64,000 bases of DNA from Candidatus Saccharimonadota bacterium (GTDB lineage Bacteria; Patescibacteriota; Saccharimonadia; Saccharimonadales; Saccharimonadaceae), in NCBI GenBank assembly GCA_900555265.1, contig UNSL01000003.1, forward strand, positions 1 through 64,000, in the 5' to 3' direction. Numbering within the stretch: position 1 is the stretch's first letter; the number at the start of each line of letters is the position of its first letter. The translations under genes and the position numbers were made by a program. Shown in pieces: positions 29,931 through 38,048 of the stretch. Under the pieces are notes generated by a model. That model was given only the letters and a program-made list of their open reading frames with translations. It was not told the origin of the DNA and made no database searches.

Positions 29931-30695
29931 ATGGAGTTACTGAAAACTGTTAAACGAAGAACGTTTTGGAGCGAGTTGGTTTACTATGTCTTAAATATTG
30001 GACTGGCGGCGACGTTGCTTGTTATTGCTCAAGCATTTCAGACCCCGTTTCCAGCATTAGCACTTGTCGTGCTGAGCAAATGGCGCATAATTGCCGTTCG
30101 TCCGCGTTTTTGGTGGGCAAACATCCAGGCTAACTTGGTTGACTTAACGGTCGGAATTGGCGTTGTTGGTTTGATGTATCTACCTACGTCGGTGTTTTAT
30201 TTCCGCGTAGCCTTGGCGATATTATATGCAATTTGGCTAGTCGTGATTAAGCCGATGTCTAAGCGCTGGCAGGTCGCCATGCAGTCGTTAATTGCTATTT
30301 TCGTCGGTGTAACTGCTCTGATGGTGGTGTCGTACGAGTGGTCAGTTTCTGTAGTTGTTATTCTGATGTTCTTGATTGGCTATAGTTCTGCGCGCCATTT
30401 CCTACACAGTTATGACGAAGAACAAACGGTTTTACTTTCGGCAATCTGGGGACTCGTCTTTGCTGAGATGGGTTGGCTGTCGTATTATTGGACTTATAGC
30501 TACGGAAAGTCATTATTTGGCGGCGTTTCACAGGTTACGATAATATTATTGCTATTCTCGCTCGTCGCCAGTAAAGCTTACCAATCTTACAACAAGCACA
30601 AAGTTATTCGATTTTCAGACATATCCGCTCCGGTGATTCTTACTGTCGGAATTATCTTAGTGATGCTAGTGTTCTTAAATTCTGTAGTAATTTAA
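29931..30695 (+). CDS. Hypothetical polytopic membrane protein (254 aa)
   Basis: About seven or eight hydrophobic helices cover nearly the whole protein (for example ELVYYVLNIGLAATLLVIA, VILTVGIILVMLVFLNSVVI). A short charged loop KPMSKRWQV and a His-containing loop SARHFLHSYDEEQ lie between them. I do not recognise the family. It follows the LCP protein and may act in the envelope. Its stop overlaps the prmC stop on the other strand. Confidence 0.75.
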   Translation: MELLKTVKRRTFWSELVYYVLNIGLAATLLVIAQAFQTPFPALALVVLSKWRIIAVRPRFWWANIQANLVDLTVGIGVVGLMYLPTSVFYFRVALAILYAIWLVVIKPMSKRWQVAMQSLIAIFVGVTALMVVSYEWSVSVVVILMFLIGYSSARHFLHSYDEEQTVLLSAIWGLVFAEMGWLSYYWTYSYGKSLFGGVSQVTIILLLFSLVASKAYQSYNKHKVIRFSDISAPVILTVGIILVMLVFLNSVVI

Positions 30696-31516
30696 TCTTG
30701 GGCGCCAGTGAAACGCAGGACTAGGATGTAATTGAGAACTCTCTCTTTTACAAAACCATTTTTCACGGCTTCGTCAATTATTCTATTGTGTTGCTGAGGA
30801 TCTGCCTCGATAAACAACAAACCTTCTGAGGTGAGACATCGTGGTGCTTGCGAGATCAATTGCAATATCAATTTCAGCCCTTCGTCTTCGGCAAAAAGCG
30901 CAATATCTGGTTCGTATTGGAGTTCTGGAGATACGTCCCAATCTTTGTCGACGTAAGGCAAATTGGCAAATATATAGTCGACTGGTTTGAGTTGACCATT
31001 AAGTAATGATTGCTGTTGAATATGAACATCTGCATTTAAGGCATTCGCATTTTTTTCTGCAATATTTAAGGCTGGTTTGCTGATATCAGATAAAATTACC
31101 GACAAGTTACTCCTCTCTAATTTGGCAGTAATTCCCAGACAGCCAGATCCTGCGCCAACGTCAATTAAAACTTTTTCGGCAATTTCGCTGGCGGTTAGTT
31201 CTAAGAACAATGAAATTAGATCTTCGGATTCAGGGCGGGGAATTAAAACGGAAGGAGATACGGTAAATCTACGCCCGTAAAATTCTTTATAGCCCAGAAT
31301 GTAGGCGATTGGCACGCGGTCTAATCTCAGATCTAGTCTGGCATTTGCGATATCAAATCTTCTGGGGTCAATTTCTTCGTCCAGGTGAGCGTGTAGATAA
31401 GTGCGGTTTTTTCGCAAAGTGTTGGCTAATATCAATTCAGCGTCTAATCTGGCGGACGGGATATTTGCTGTTTTTAAGGATTTTGTGGCAATTTTTAGCC
31501 ATTCAGAGATAATCAT
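30692..31516 (-). CDS. prmC: Release factor glutamine methyltransferase PrmC
   Basis: Methylates the Gln of the GGQ loop in release factors. An N-terminal helical domain (SARLDAELILANTLRKNRTYLHAH, PIAYILGYKEFYGR) precedes a SAM-binding Rossmann domain (LIDVGAGSGCLGITAKL). The substrate motif NPPY appears as NLPY (FANLPYVDKDW); the following YEPDIALFAEDEGL is as in the family. Length 274 aa. TGT-TATAAT ends seven bases before the ATG, predicting a leaderless mRNA. Its likely substrate RF1 is encoded nearby (prfA, 32238). Confidence 0.9.
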   Translation of the reverse strand: MIISEWLKIATKSLKTANIPSARLDAELILANTLRKNRTYLHAHLDEEIDPRRFDIANARLDLRLDRVPIAYILGYKEFYGRRFTVSPSVLIPRPESEDLISLFLELTASEIAEKVLIDVGAGSGCLGITAKLERSNLSVILSDISKPALNIAEKNANALNADVHIQQQSLLNGQLKPVDYIFANLPYVDKDWDVSPELQYEPDIALFAEDEGLKLILQLISQAPRCLTSEGLLFIEADPQQHNRIIDEAVKNGFVKERVLNYILVLRFTGAQD

Positions 31517-31523
31517 ATTGCTA

Positions 31524-31532
31524 ATTATAACA
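31524..31532 (-). promoter_or_regulatory. Extended -10 promoter of prmC
   Basis: The minus strand reads TGT-TATAAT, ending seven bases before the prmC ATG. Confidence 0.55.
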
Positions 31533-31593
31533 TATATCTATGAAATGTAAAAAGTAAAATGCTTGCAAAAACTGAGAAAAATGGTAAAAAGTA

Positions 31594-31620
31594 TTGATAA
31601 ATCAAGAGAGAGAGTATTAT
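31594..31620 (+). promoter_or_regulatory. Promoter with GA-repeat spacer before 31657
   Basis: TTGATA, then AATCAAGAGAGAGAG, then TATTAT. The same AATCAAGAGAGAGAG spacer recurs at 34488 before another unknown gene, there with TTGACA and TATAAC. The spacer here is 15 bases rather than 17. Confidence 0.55.
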
Positions 31621-31656
31621 AGGCTTCATATCATTAGCGAAAGAGATGAATATATA

Positions 31657-32241
31657 ATGGAATTGCCAAATAATACGCATAGTAGTGAAGCCGCAAAACA
31701 AATGGAGTTTGCAGAAGGATTTAATCTTGAACTGACGACCGAAGAAAAGTTGCGGGCGGCAAAGGAATTTGATGATCTGGTTTGGTTGACATTACTTAGA
31801 TTCGCGGGAGATGCGAAAACTTACGATCATACTGAATCGATGGATCGGGTAGAATCGCAAGTTTTATTAGAAATTCCTCAAAAAGACGGATCTTATATAT
31901 TGGTCAGTGTGGAATCCGCTCTGCTTGATAATGGAGATAAAGAACGATCCATATCAATTATGGAGTGGGATGAGGGAAGTGAAGAGACACATGATTATTA
32001 TATAGAAGATGATCAGGTTTTGAGGTACGATGACAATATTGCTAAGCGGTCGAGAGAGTTAAAGAGAGTACTGCGCTCCGAAGTTATCATCATAATGCGT
32101 ATGGTTGATAGGTGTAACGATGAAATAGAGAATGATAAATTAGAGCAACAAATGGGGCTGAATCGTCAACCAGTCGGTGTGGAAGAGATAAGTAAGTTGG
32201 CAAAACTATTGGAGTCTGCTGAGCCGCGTAAGCCGTACTAG
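31657..32241 (+). CDS. Hypothetical acidic protein (194 aa)
   Basis: Begins [41 protein letters not shown] beta-rich centre ([21 protein letters not shown]) and a helical C-terminus ([23 protein letters not shown]) follow. No known domain, signal peptide or membrane segment recognised. The frame is open to a TTG at 31594, but that codon is the -35 element of the promoter, so ATG 31657 is preferred. The stop overlaps the prfA stop on the opposite strand. Confidence 0.7.
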   Translation: MELPNNTHSSEAAKQMEFAEGFNLELTTEEKLRAAKEFDDLVWLTLLRFAGDAKTYDHTESMDRVESQVLLEIPQKDGSYILVSVESALLDNGDKERSISIMEWDEGSEETHDYYIEDDQVLRYDDNIAKRSRELKRVLRSEVIIIMRMVDRCNDEIENDKLEQQMGLNRQPVGVEEISKLAKLLESAEPRKPY

Positions 32242-33308
32242 TTACTAGCATTCTGAGCTTTCAGCTCACGCTCATATCTCTGTAGATTTTCAATCAAATC
32301 GTCGATATCCCCGTTCATCGCAGCGGGGATATTGCTACGGCTGTAGTGAATGCGGTGGTCGGTGATTCGATCTTGAGGGAAGTTGTAAGTTCGAATCTTC
32401 TCCGAACGGTCGCCAGTCCCAACTAATGAGCGTCGCTCGGCACTTAATTTGGCGTTTTCCTCGTCAATTTTCATCTGTAACAATCGCGAACGAAGTACGC
32501 TCATGGCTTTTTCGCGGTTTTTAATTTGCGACTTTTCGTCTTGGTTTGTGACGATCATTCCAGTCGGCAAGTGGGTGATTCGCACTGCTGAGTCTGTGGT
32601 GTTCACGCTCTGTCCGCCGTGTCCGCTGGAACGGTAAATATCAACGCGCAAATCGTTCGGGTTTATCTCTATGTCAGCCTCTTCTGCTTCTGGCAAAACT
32701 GCCACTGTTACGGTTGAAGTATGGACGCGACCTTGGCTTTCAGTTACTGGAACTCGCTGAACTCGATGTACGCCACCTTCGAACTTCAATTTAGAGTATG
32801 GTGCGTCGCCCTTGATCATGAAAATAACTTCTTTATAGCCGCCAGAATCGTTGGCTGATTCGCTAATTAGTTCTACTTTATAGCCGTTAGACTCGCACCA
32901 ACGCAAATACATACGATACAGTTCCGCCGCAAACAACGACGCTTCATCGCCACCCGCGCCAGCGCGGATTTCCATGATGATATTTTTCTCATCGTTGGGG
33001 TCTTTCGGGGTAAGTAGGATGAATAACTCTTCTTCTAATTCGGTCAATCTAGCTTCAGTTTCAGTAATCTCAAGTTTTGCCAGGGCAGCCAATTCGCCGC
33101 CTTCGTTAGCTAACTTTTTGGCTTCTACTAAGTTTTTTTCCAGGTTTTCTCGCTCTTCGCCTTTGGAGATAAGCGTTTCTAGTTCTGAAAATCGTTTGTT
33201 TTTTATCGTAAAATCTGGTGAGCTGTAAGCGTCAGGTTGCGCTAAAAAATTGCTCAAATCAGCTCGTTCATTTTTCAGAGAATCCATATCTAAAGAAATC
33301 TTCGCCAT
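32238..33308 (-). CDS. prfA: Peptide chain release factor 1
   Basis: Releases peptides at UAA/UAG. The 356 residues contain [21 protein letters not shown], the tripeptide region [16 protein letters not shown] (PxT anticodon element lies just ahead in the RF1 layout), and [16 protein letters not shown] with the catalytic GGQ. The C-terminus [11 protein letters not shown] is standard. TGA-TATAAT ends nine bases before the ATG, so it is probably leaderless. RF2 is also encoded at the window end, so all three stops are in use. Confidence 0.95.
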   Translation of the reverse strand: MAKISLDMDSLKNERADLSNFLAQPDAYSSPDFTIKNKRFSELETLISKGEERENLEKNLVEAKKLANEGGELAALAKLEITETEARLTELEEELFILLTPKDPNDEKNIIMEIRAGAGGDEASLFAAELYRMYLRWCESNGYKVELISESANDSGGYKEVIFMIKGDAPYSKLKFEGGVHRVQRVPVTESQGRVHTSTVTVAVLPEAEEADIEINPNDLRVDIYRSSGHGGQSVNTTDSAVRITHLPTGMIVTNQDEKSQIKNREKAMSVLRSRLLQMKIDEENAKLSAERRSLVGTGDRSEKIRTYNFPQDRITDHRIHYSRSNIPAAMNGDIDDLIENLQRYERELKAQNASN

Positions 33309-33368
33309 ATCTATAAAATTATATCATACATTGACAAATGTTTCTCAGTATTGTATTATATAGTGATA
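33309..33368. promoter_or_regulatory. Divergent promoters, prfA / 33369 gene
   Basis: Minus strand: extended TATAAT at 33318-33323, nine bases from prfA. Plus strand: TTGACA at 33331-33336, a 17-base spacer and TATTAT at 33354-33359, nine bases from the ATG at 33369. Both transcripts would be leaderless or nearly so. Confidence 0.7.
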
Positions 33369-33968
33369 ATGAGAGAATGCAATATTGATTCGCGTGATTT
33401 GGCTTACGAAAATACTGATAAGCTGGCGATTTGCGACGTTGGAAAATCATCTGAGCTGGTACAATGTATTGAAGACCTTCCAGAGAATATCCCAGCAAAC
33501 GATCAGAGAGTTGATTTGATTGTGAAGAGTTTATTTAAGATTGATACCAATCCAATAGAGAAGCCAGTTTCATTACGCGATTTGAATGAATTAATTAAAG
33601 GTAATATTGCCGGTGAAACGAAAATATCTATATATGAGGGTGAGTGGCCTGACACGAGAGCGATTCCGGGATCTGATATTCCGTTGCCGGTTGAATTATT
33701 TGTGGCTGCACCGATGATTAAAGATTGGCGAGAAGGGCGAGTGTCGGAATCGAAAGGTGGGAAAAGTAGTCGCGATATTATTAGGCAATACGCAGGAATG
33801 AATCCGAAGGCTAGCCCTCCAATACGCAGTGTAGATATTATCGTGGATTCTGACAGCAGGGTATTTTTGGCTCTGCAGGGCGACGGTGCTCACCGTTTAT
33901 GTGCCGCAAAAATGCGGGGAGACCGTGAAATATTGTGTCGCGGGATAAGTATTGTCAGATTGAACTAA
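33369..33968 (+). CDS. Hypothetical protein with ParB-like GxHR motif
   Basis: A 199-aa protein whose C-terminal part reads VDIIVDSDSRVFLALQGDGAHRLCAAKMRGDREI. The G-x-x-HR-x-x-AA element is like the nucleotide-binding box of ParB/sulfiredoxin-fold proteins (GxHR). The N-terminal half (YENTDKLAICDVGKSSELVQ) is not recognised. The frame extends to a TTG at 33351, but that overlaps a clean TTGACA-N17-TATTAT promoter, so the ATG at 33369 is chosen. Function unknown; it lacks the ParB HTH. Confidence 0.7.
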   Translation: MRECNIDSRDLAYENTDKLAICDVGKSSELVQCIEDLPENIPANDQRVDLIVKSLFKIDTNPIEKPVSLRDLNELIKGNIAGETKISIYEGEWPDTRAIPGSDIPLPVELFVAAPMIKDWREGRVSESKGGKSSRDIIRQYAGMNPKASPPIRSVDIIVDSDSRVFLALQGDGAHRLCAAKMRGDREILCRGISIVRLN

Positions 33969-33976
33969 TGTAAAAT

Positions 33977-34004
33977 AAAACCGCCCAGTAATTGAGCGGT
34001 TTTT
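33977..34004. terminator. Bidirectional terminator between 33968 and rpmE
   Basis: AAAACCGC at 33977-33984 pairs perfectly with GCGGTTTT at 33996-34003. A T-run follows on each strand (TTTTT on plus, TTTTATTTTA on minus), so it can end both the 33369 gene and rpmE. Confidence 0.8.
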
Positions 34005-34028
34005 GAACTGTCGGACTAATTTGTCAGA

Positions 34029-34373
34029 TTATTTAGTCTTTTTGTCTGATTTTGGAGAATCAGTTTTAGCTGCTTTTTTAGCATTAGCTTTCTTTGCTTT
34101 GTTTGCCAAAGCTGCTCGGCGAGCTTCAGCGGCTGCTTGACGAGCCTTAAAGCGATCAACACGACCTTCGGTGTCGATAATCTTTTCTTCACCAGTAAAG
34201 AATGGGTGTGAAGCTGATGAAATATGAACCTTAACCAATGGATATTCGTTGCCATCTTCCCATTTGATGGTTTCGGTTGTTTGCGCTGTTGACTGAGTCA
34301 AGAACGCGAAGCCCGCTTGTTCGTCGCTAAATACGACAGGGCGATAGTTCTGTGGGTGAATACTGCTTTTCAT
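34029..34373 (-). CDS. rpmE2: 50S ribosomal protein bL31, type B
   Basis: Begins [25 protein letters not shown] and continues with [28 protein letters not shown], the zinc-free (type B, no CxxC) L31 form. After the core of about 80 residues, a 30-residue Ala/Lys-rich tail makes it longer (114 aa) than usual. TGT-TAAAAT ends nine bases before the ATG. The minus-strand gene is closed by the shared terminator downstream. Confidence 0.92.
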   Translation of the reverse strand: MKSSIHPQNYRPVVFSDEQAGFAFLTQSTAQTTETIKWEDGNEYPLVKVHISSASHPFFTGEEKIIDTEGRVDRFKARQAAAEARRAALANKAKKANAKKAAKTDSPKSDKKTK

Positions 34374-34382
34374 AACCTTGGT

Positions 34383-34388
34383 ATTTTA
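34383..34388 (-). promoter_or_regulatory. -10 box of rpmE2
   Basis: The minus strand reads TAAAAT (with TGT before it), ending nine bases before the ATG. A weak aagg lies in that gap. Confidence 0.45.
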
Positions 34389-34458
34389 ACAGAAAAAACG
34401 GAGTAATGCAAATATCACCAGCAGCACGAATATACATTGCAATCATGTCATTTGCAAA

Positions 34459-34510
34459 TTGTCAAAAATATGATGAAATACTTGACAAATCAAGAGAGAG
34501 AGAGTATAAC
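34459..34510 (+). promoter_or_regulatory. Promoter with GA-repeat spacer before 34549
   Basis: TTGACA at 34482-34487, a 17-base spacer AATCAAGAGAGAGAGAG, TATAAC at 34505-34510. TTGTCAA at 34459-34465 is the inverted copy of the TTGACAA at the -35, 16 bases apart. The leader then has an aaggag ribosome site. Confidence 0.65.
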
Positions 34511-34548
34511 TGGTTCTGATAATTAGGAAAATTAAGGAGTTATATAAT

Positions 34549-35208
34549 ATGGACAAGGGAAGGCAACCTACACTTTGGAGCAATCATAATTTAGACAGCT
34601 TGGCGAATGAGGCGTTTCGGCGCAGTGAAGAAAAAAGAAAGATACAGGTTGTCAGCGAGATACTGAATCAGCCTGACGGCTATGAAGATAATGAGATAGA
34701 TGCGGTTGGACGTAAAGATACATTATCAGATCTTGATCGTATGCTTGGTTTGGCTTTTGATATAGGTATATCTCCTAAATTTTTAAGTAGTTATATTATT
34801 AGCGCGAAGCTGTTTAATCCTCATGAGAGTGTTGTCGATTCTTCTAATGCTATACCGATGGAGGTGCACACTTCAGTTGTGGCATTTGATATCTACGAGA
34901 AGGCTACTTCTACTAGAGAAACCGGAGCAAAAGTAGGCTCGATTTTATTGTCTAAGCTGTCGGCGAACTTAATTGATGAGCCGGCGCCAGATATGACTGC
35001 AAAAGATTTGGTATGGAGAAAGAACTGTACATATGCCGCTCTTGTGCATGATGATACAATTACTTATCTTGAGGTTGTAGAAAAAGGAAGAGAGAATTTT
35101 AGTATTCGGAAGCTTTCTTCTTCAAGTAATGAAGCAATTGAGCTTGATCAAGAGATGGAAAAGTTCATCGCGTCGCGTCGAGAGGTAGTTGCTTCTGATG
35201 AAGAATAG
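34549..35208 (+). CDS. Hypothetical protein (219 aa)
   Basis: Begins DKGRQPTLWSNHNLDSLANEAFRRSEEK; a helical first half is followed by a mixed second half with KDLVWRKNCTYAALVHDDTITYLEV. No domain recognised; no signal peptide or membrane helix. It has a strong promoter and ribosome site. The promoter spacer is shared with the unknown gene at 31657, so the two may be controlled together. Function unknown. Confidence 0.75.
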   Translation: MDKGRQPTLWSNHNLDSLANEAFRRSEEKRKIQVVSEILNQPDGYEDNEIDAVGRKDTLSDLDRMLGLAFDIGISPKFLSSYIISAKLFNPHESVVDSSNAIPMEVHTSVVAFDIYEKATSTRETGAKVGSILLSKLSANLIDEPAPDMTAKDLVWRKNCTYAALVHDDTITYLEVVEKGRENFSIRKLSSSSNEAIELDQEMEKFIASRREVVASDEE

Positions 35209-35217
35209 TGGTATAAT
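35189..35217 (+). promoter_or_regulatory. Promoter of rpsB-tsf
   Basis: TTGCTT, a 17-base spacer, extended TGG-TATAAT, inside the end of the preceding gene. It gives a leader of about 70 bases. Confidence 0.65.
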
Positions 35218-35223
35218 TGCCAG

Positions 35224-35294
35224 GTAACTAATTTTAATGACACAATCCGTTTCACACTCCAGATCGTGGGCGGATGAGGCAAAAGGAGAAGAGA
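35224..35294 (+). promoter_or_regulatory. rpsB leader, possible S2 control hairpin
   Basis: The leader can form an imperfect hairpin: CCGTT..CAC near 35248 with GTGGGCGG near 35267, one bulge and a 10-base loop. It ends shortly before the aaggag ribosome site. rpsB leaders bind S2 in other bacteria; whether this one does is inference. Confidence 0.3.
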
Positions 35295-36023
35295 ATGTCT
35301 GTAAAGGTAGACATTAAGGCTTTGCTGGAGTCAGGTGTTCATTTTGGACACAAAACCAGCCGCTGGCACCCAAAGATGGCGCCATATATTCACAGTAAGC
35401 GTCAGGATAGTCACATTATTGACTTGACTAAGACTGTTGAAGCTTTGGATAAGGCTTTGCCAGAATTGACAAAAATCGCTGCATCAGGCCGTAAGGTTTT
35501 GTTTGTTGGCACCAAAAAACAAGCCAAAGACGTTGTTCGTGAAGCAGCTGAAAAGATCAACCAGCCATACGTAGTTGAGCGCTGGATTGGTGGTATGCTG
35601 ACTAACGGTTCAACTATTGCTCAGCAAATTAAGAAACTGAAGAATCTTGAAAAGCGAATGGCTTCAGGTGACTTGGAAAAGCGTTACAATAAGCTTGAGG
35701 TGCAGCGCTTCCAAGAGGAAATCGACAGCTTGAATATGAAATATGGCGGCATCAAGGATTTGATGGGCAAGCCAGGCGCTGTTGTTGTAGTTGACGCATT
35801 GACCGACGCAAATGCAGTTCGCGAGGCTCAAACTTTGGGTGTGCCAGTATTTGCGATTGTTGACACCAATGTTAACCCGACAGGAATTGATTACGTAATT
35901 CCAGGTAACGACGACGCTGTTAAGGGCATTCAATTGCTATTAGACTACTTCACCGCAGCTGTTGCTGAAGGTGCAGGTAGCGTAAAGGTTGAAGAAAAAC
36001 CAGCTAAAAAAGAGGAGAAATAG
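35295..36023 (+). CDS. rpsB: 30S ribosomal protein uS2
   Basis: Begins SVKVDIKALLESGVHFGHKTSRWHPKM, the S2 start, with GTKKQAKDVVREAAEK, RWIGGMLTN and the GxPVFAIVDTNVNP region. Length 242 aa. The first ATG of the frame (35274) is in the leader; ATG 35295 has an aaggag ribosome site and matches the family start. tsf follows after one base, the usual rpsB-tsf pair. Confidence 0.96.
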   Translation: MSVKVDIKALLESGVHFGHKTSRWHPKMAPYIHSKRQDSHIIDLTKTVEALDKALPELTKIAASGRKVLFVGTKKQAKDVVREAAEKINQPYVVERWIGGMLTNGSTIAQQIKKLKNLEKRMASGDLEKRYNKLEVQRFQEEIDSLNMKYGGIKDLMGKPGAVVVVDALTDANAVREAQTLGVPVFAIVDTNVNPTGIDYVIPGNDDAVKGIQLLLDYFTAAVAEGAGSVKVEEKPAKKEEK

Positions 36024-36024
36024 G

Positions 36025-36621
36025 ATGGGTGTTTCTGTTGACGATATCAAAAAATTGCGTGAATTGACCGGCGTAGGCTTGACTGACGCTAAGAAAGCTT
36101 TGGTTGAAGCTGAGGGCGATTTCGATAAAGCTTTGGAAGCTATGCGCAAAAAAGGCTTGACGAAAGCTGAAAAGAAGGGCGATCGTGAAGCTCGTGAAGG
36201 TTTGATCGAAAGTTACGTTCACTCTGGTCGAATTGGCGTTATCGTTGAGGTAAACTGTGAAACCGACTTCGTGGCTCGACTTGACGACTTTAAGACGTTG
36301 GCACACGAAATTGCTATGCAAATTGCAGCGATGAGCCCAAAGTATGTTTCTGAAGCTGACATTCCAGCAGAGGAAATGGAGCGCGTTAAAGCTGAACTTA
36401 TGGCGAGCGAATCTTTGGCAAGTAAGCCTGAAGAAATGCGCGAAAAGATCGTTGAAGGTCAATTGAAGAAGCACTTTGCTGAGCAGGTTCTTATGAGTCA
36501 GGCTTACATCTTGGACGATTCTAAGACTGTTGAGCAGCACATTAAGGAAGCGATTGCGAAATTAGGTGAGAACATCGTAGTTCGTCAATTCAAGCGAATT
36601 GAGCTGGGCGTAAGCGAATAG
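36025..36621 (+). CDS. tsf: Elongation factor Ts
   Basis: Exchanges GDP on EF-Tu. Begins GVSVDDIKKLRELTGVGLTDAKKAL (UBA-like domain with signature), then EGLIESYVHSGRIGVIVEVNCETDFVAR, the EF-Tu contact signature. Length 198 aa is the short form with a single core subdomain. It starts one base after the rpsB stop; the ribosome site gaggag is inside rpsB. Confidence 0.96.
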   Translation: MGVSVDDIKKLRELTGVGLTDAKKALVEAEGDFDKALEAMRKKGLTKAEKKGDREAREGLIESYVHSGRIGVIVEVNCETDFVARLDDFKTLAHEIAMQIAAMSPKYVSEADIPAEEMERVKAELMASESLASKPEEMREKIVEGQLKKHFAEQVLMSQAYILDDSKTVEQHIKEAIAKLGENIVVRQFKRIELGVSE

Positions 36622-36641
36622 GTTTTCACGCAGAGAAGAAG

Positions 36642-36674
36642 TCGGCCGTAGTAATGCGGTCGATTTTTTATTTT
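36642..36674 (+). terminator. Rho-independent terminator of rpsB-tsf
   Basis: TCGGCCG at 36642-36648 pairs with CGGTCGA at 36657-36663 (one G-U) around TAGTAATG, then TTTTTT. Confidence 0.8.
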
Positions 36675-36725
36675 GTCAATATTTACCACAAGCATATTGA
36701 CAATATCGCAAATATGTGCTAGTAT
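36673..36725 (+). promoter_or_regulatory. Promoter with 10-bp inverted repeat before 36769
   Basis: TTGACA at 36697-36702, a 17-base spacer and extended TGC-TAGTAT at 36720-36725. A perfect inverted repeat, TTGTCAATAT at 36673-36682 and ATATTGACAA at 36694-36703, covers the -35. Strong promoter, possibly with an operator. Confidence 0.7.
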
Positions 36726-36768
36726 GGTTACATATCAAAAGCGATAGTTAAAGCAGAAAAGGAAAGAT

Positions 36769-38007
36769 ATGAGCGAAACGTTAGGCAAAAATACAGCTGC
36801 TTCTCCGGAAGGAGATTCCGCACAAGATTCTTCTCGGGAAGTTACGTGGGCAAAAGTAGTAGCCGCTGGAGAGGCTCTTGAGCGTAAAGCAAAAGCGGCT
36901 GCGGAGCAAGTAAATTCAGACGGTAAAACCCTGGTGAAGGTTAATTACGGGCGCGAAGCTACAGGGACGACGACGCAGTATCCGGCCATGGAGTCGCAGA
37001 AGAAAACGCGCGATGAGCGTATTGCTGACGGCCAAGAGAAAGTTGCTGCGCTGAAAAATAAGGCTAAAGAAGGTCTTGGTCGCGTATGGAAGGGTTTGAA
37101 AGATAGTTTTTATATTGGTGTAAGTCGAGGCTCTGAATTGCCTGGACAGATTGCTGAAGGAGCTGGACGCGCTAAGGAAAAAATAGGCAATACTTTGTCT
37201 AAGGCAAGAGATAAGGCTGCGGAATTGTTTGCGGGCGGTCGTGAGTTTATTCTCCAAAAAGCTTCAGAAGCCCGGACGCGAAAAGAAGAAAGGCAAAAAG
37301 CTCGCCAAGAACGTAAGGAAGCTCGGGATAAGGCTAAAGAACAGCGTGAGTTGGATAGGCAGAAATATAACGAAGCGCGAGAGCAGGATAAGGCAGACAA
37401 TGAGGCTGACAAGTCGACAATTGATAGCAATAAAGAGACTGTAAAAAACTCTAAGCAAGAGCAAAAAGAGGCTGCCGCCAAGTTGGAAGAAGCAGAAAAG
37501 ATACGACGAGAAGCGGAAGAAAAGGCTAAGAAAGCTGCCGCTGAGTATGACGCCGCAAAGAAGGCATTTGAAGCTGATCAAGCGAATGAGAAGTTGCGCC
37601 TGGAGGCTGCTAAAAAGCGTGGTCTGGCTGAGGCTGCCGCAGCGGGGTTGAAGCTTGCTGAGCTTAATGTTAGTGAGCAGAAGAGTAAGATTGATTCTGT
37701 CGAGGAAGAAATTGATAAGGCTAATAGTGAAATAGATAAAGCTAAGGAAGCCATGAAGGAACGTGCAGAAAAAGCCCGGGAACGTAAGAACGCACGACGA
37801 CAAGCTCGCAGAGAGGCTCTCGGCGACAAATGGGAATCTGCTAAAGATAAACTGGCGCGGGTTGCTGGCAAGAGCGCGAACTGGATGCTGAATCTTGGTA
37901 GAAAGGCTGTTGCGGGAGCTGGTAGGGCTGTCGGTAGGGCCGCTAGGACGATCGCCAACAAACTTGACCCAGTCGAGGTAAATAACGAATCAAGTAACGG
38001 TAAATAA
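36769..38007 (+). CDS. Long basic/acidic coiled-coil protein (412 aa)
   Basis: Extremely rich in Lys, Glu, Ala and Arg. After a low-complexity N-terminus, a region with KEGLGRVWKGLKDSFYIG leads into an unbroken predicted coiled coil from about residue 155 to 355 (KARQERKEARDKAKEQREL, KLEEAEKIRREAEEKAKK). It ends in an Ala/Gly/Arg-rich amphipathic segment (GRKAVAGAGRAVGRAARTI). No clear membrane helix or signal peptide. Composition and downstream partner match the protein at the window start. Could be a scaffold or cytoskeletal element; function unknown. Large open frames on the opposite strand are shadows of the skewed codons. Confidence 0.8.
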   Translation: MSETLGKNTAASPEGDSAQDSSREVTWAKVVAAGEALERKAKAAAEQVNSDGKTLVKVNYGREATGTTTQYPAMESQKKTRDERIADGQEKVAALKNKAKEGLGRVWKGLKDSFYIGVSRGSELPGQIAEGAGRAKEKIGNTLSKARDKAAELFAGGREFILQKASEARTRKEERQKARQERKEARDKAKEQRELDRQKYNEAREQDKADNEADKSTIDSNKETVKNSKQEQKEAAAKLEEAEKIRREAEEKAKKAAAEYDAAKKAFEADQANEKLRLEAAKKRGLAEAAAAGLKLAELNVSEQKSKIDSVEEEIDKANSEIDKAKEAMKERAEKARERKNARRQARREALGDKWESAKDKLARVAGKSANWMLNLGRKAVAGAGRAVGRAARTIANKLDPVEVNNESSNGK

Positions 38008-38048
38008 GCATAATTGATAATAAAACACAAAAAGGATATTATAAAGTC

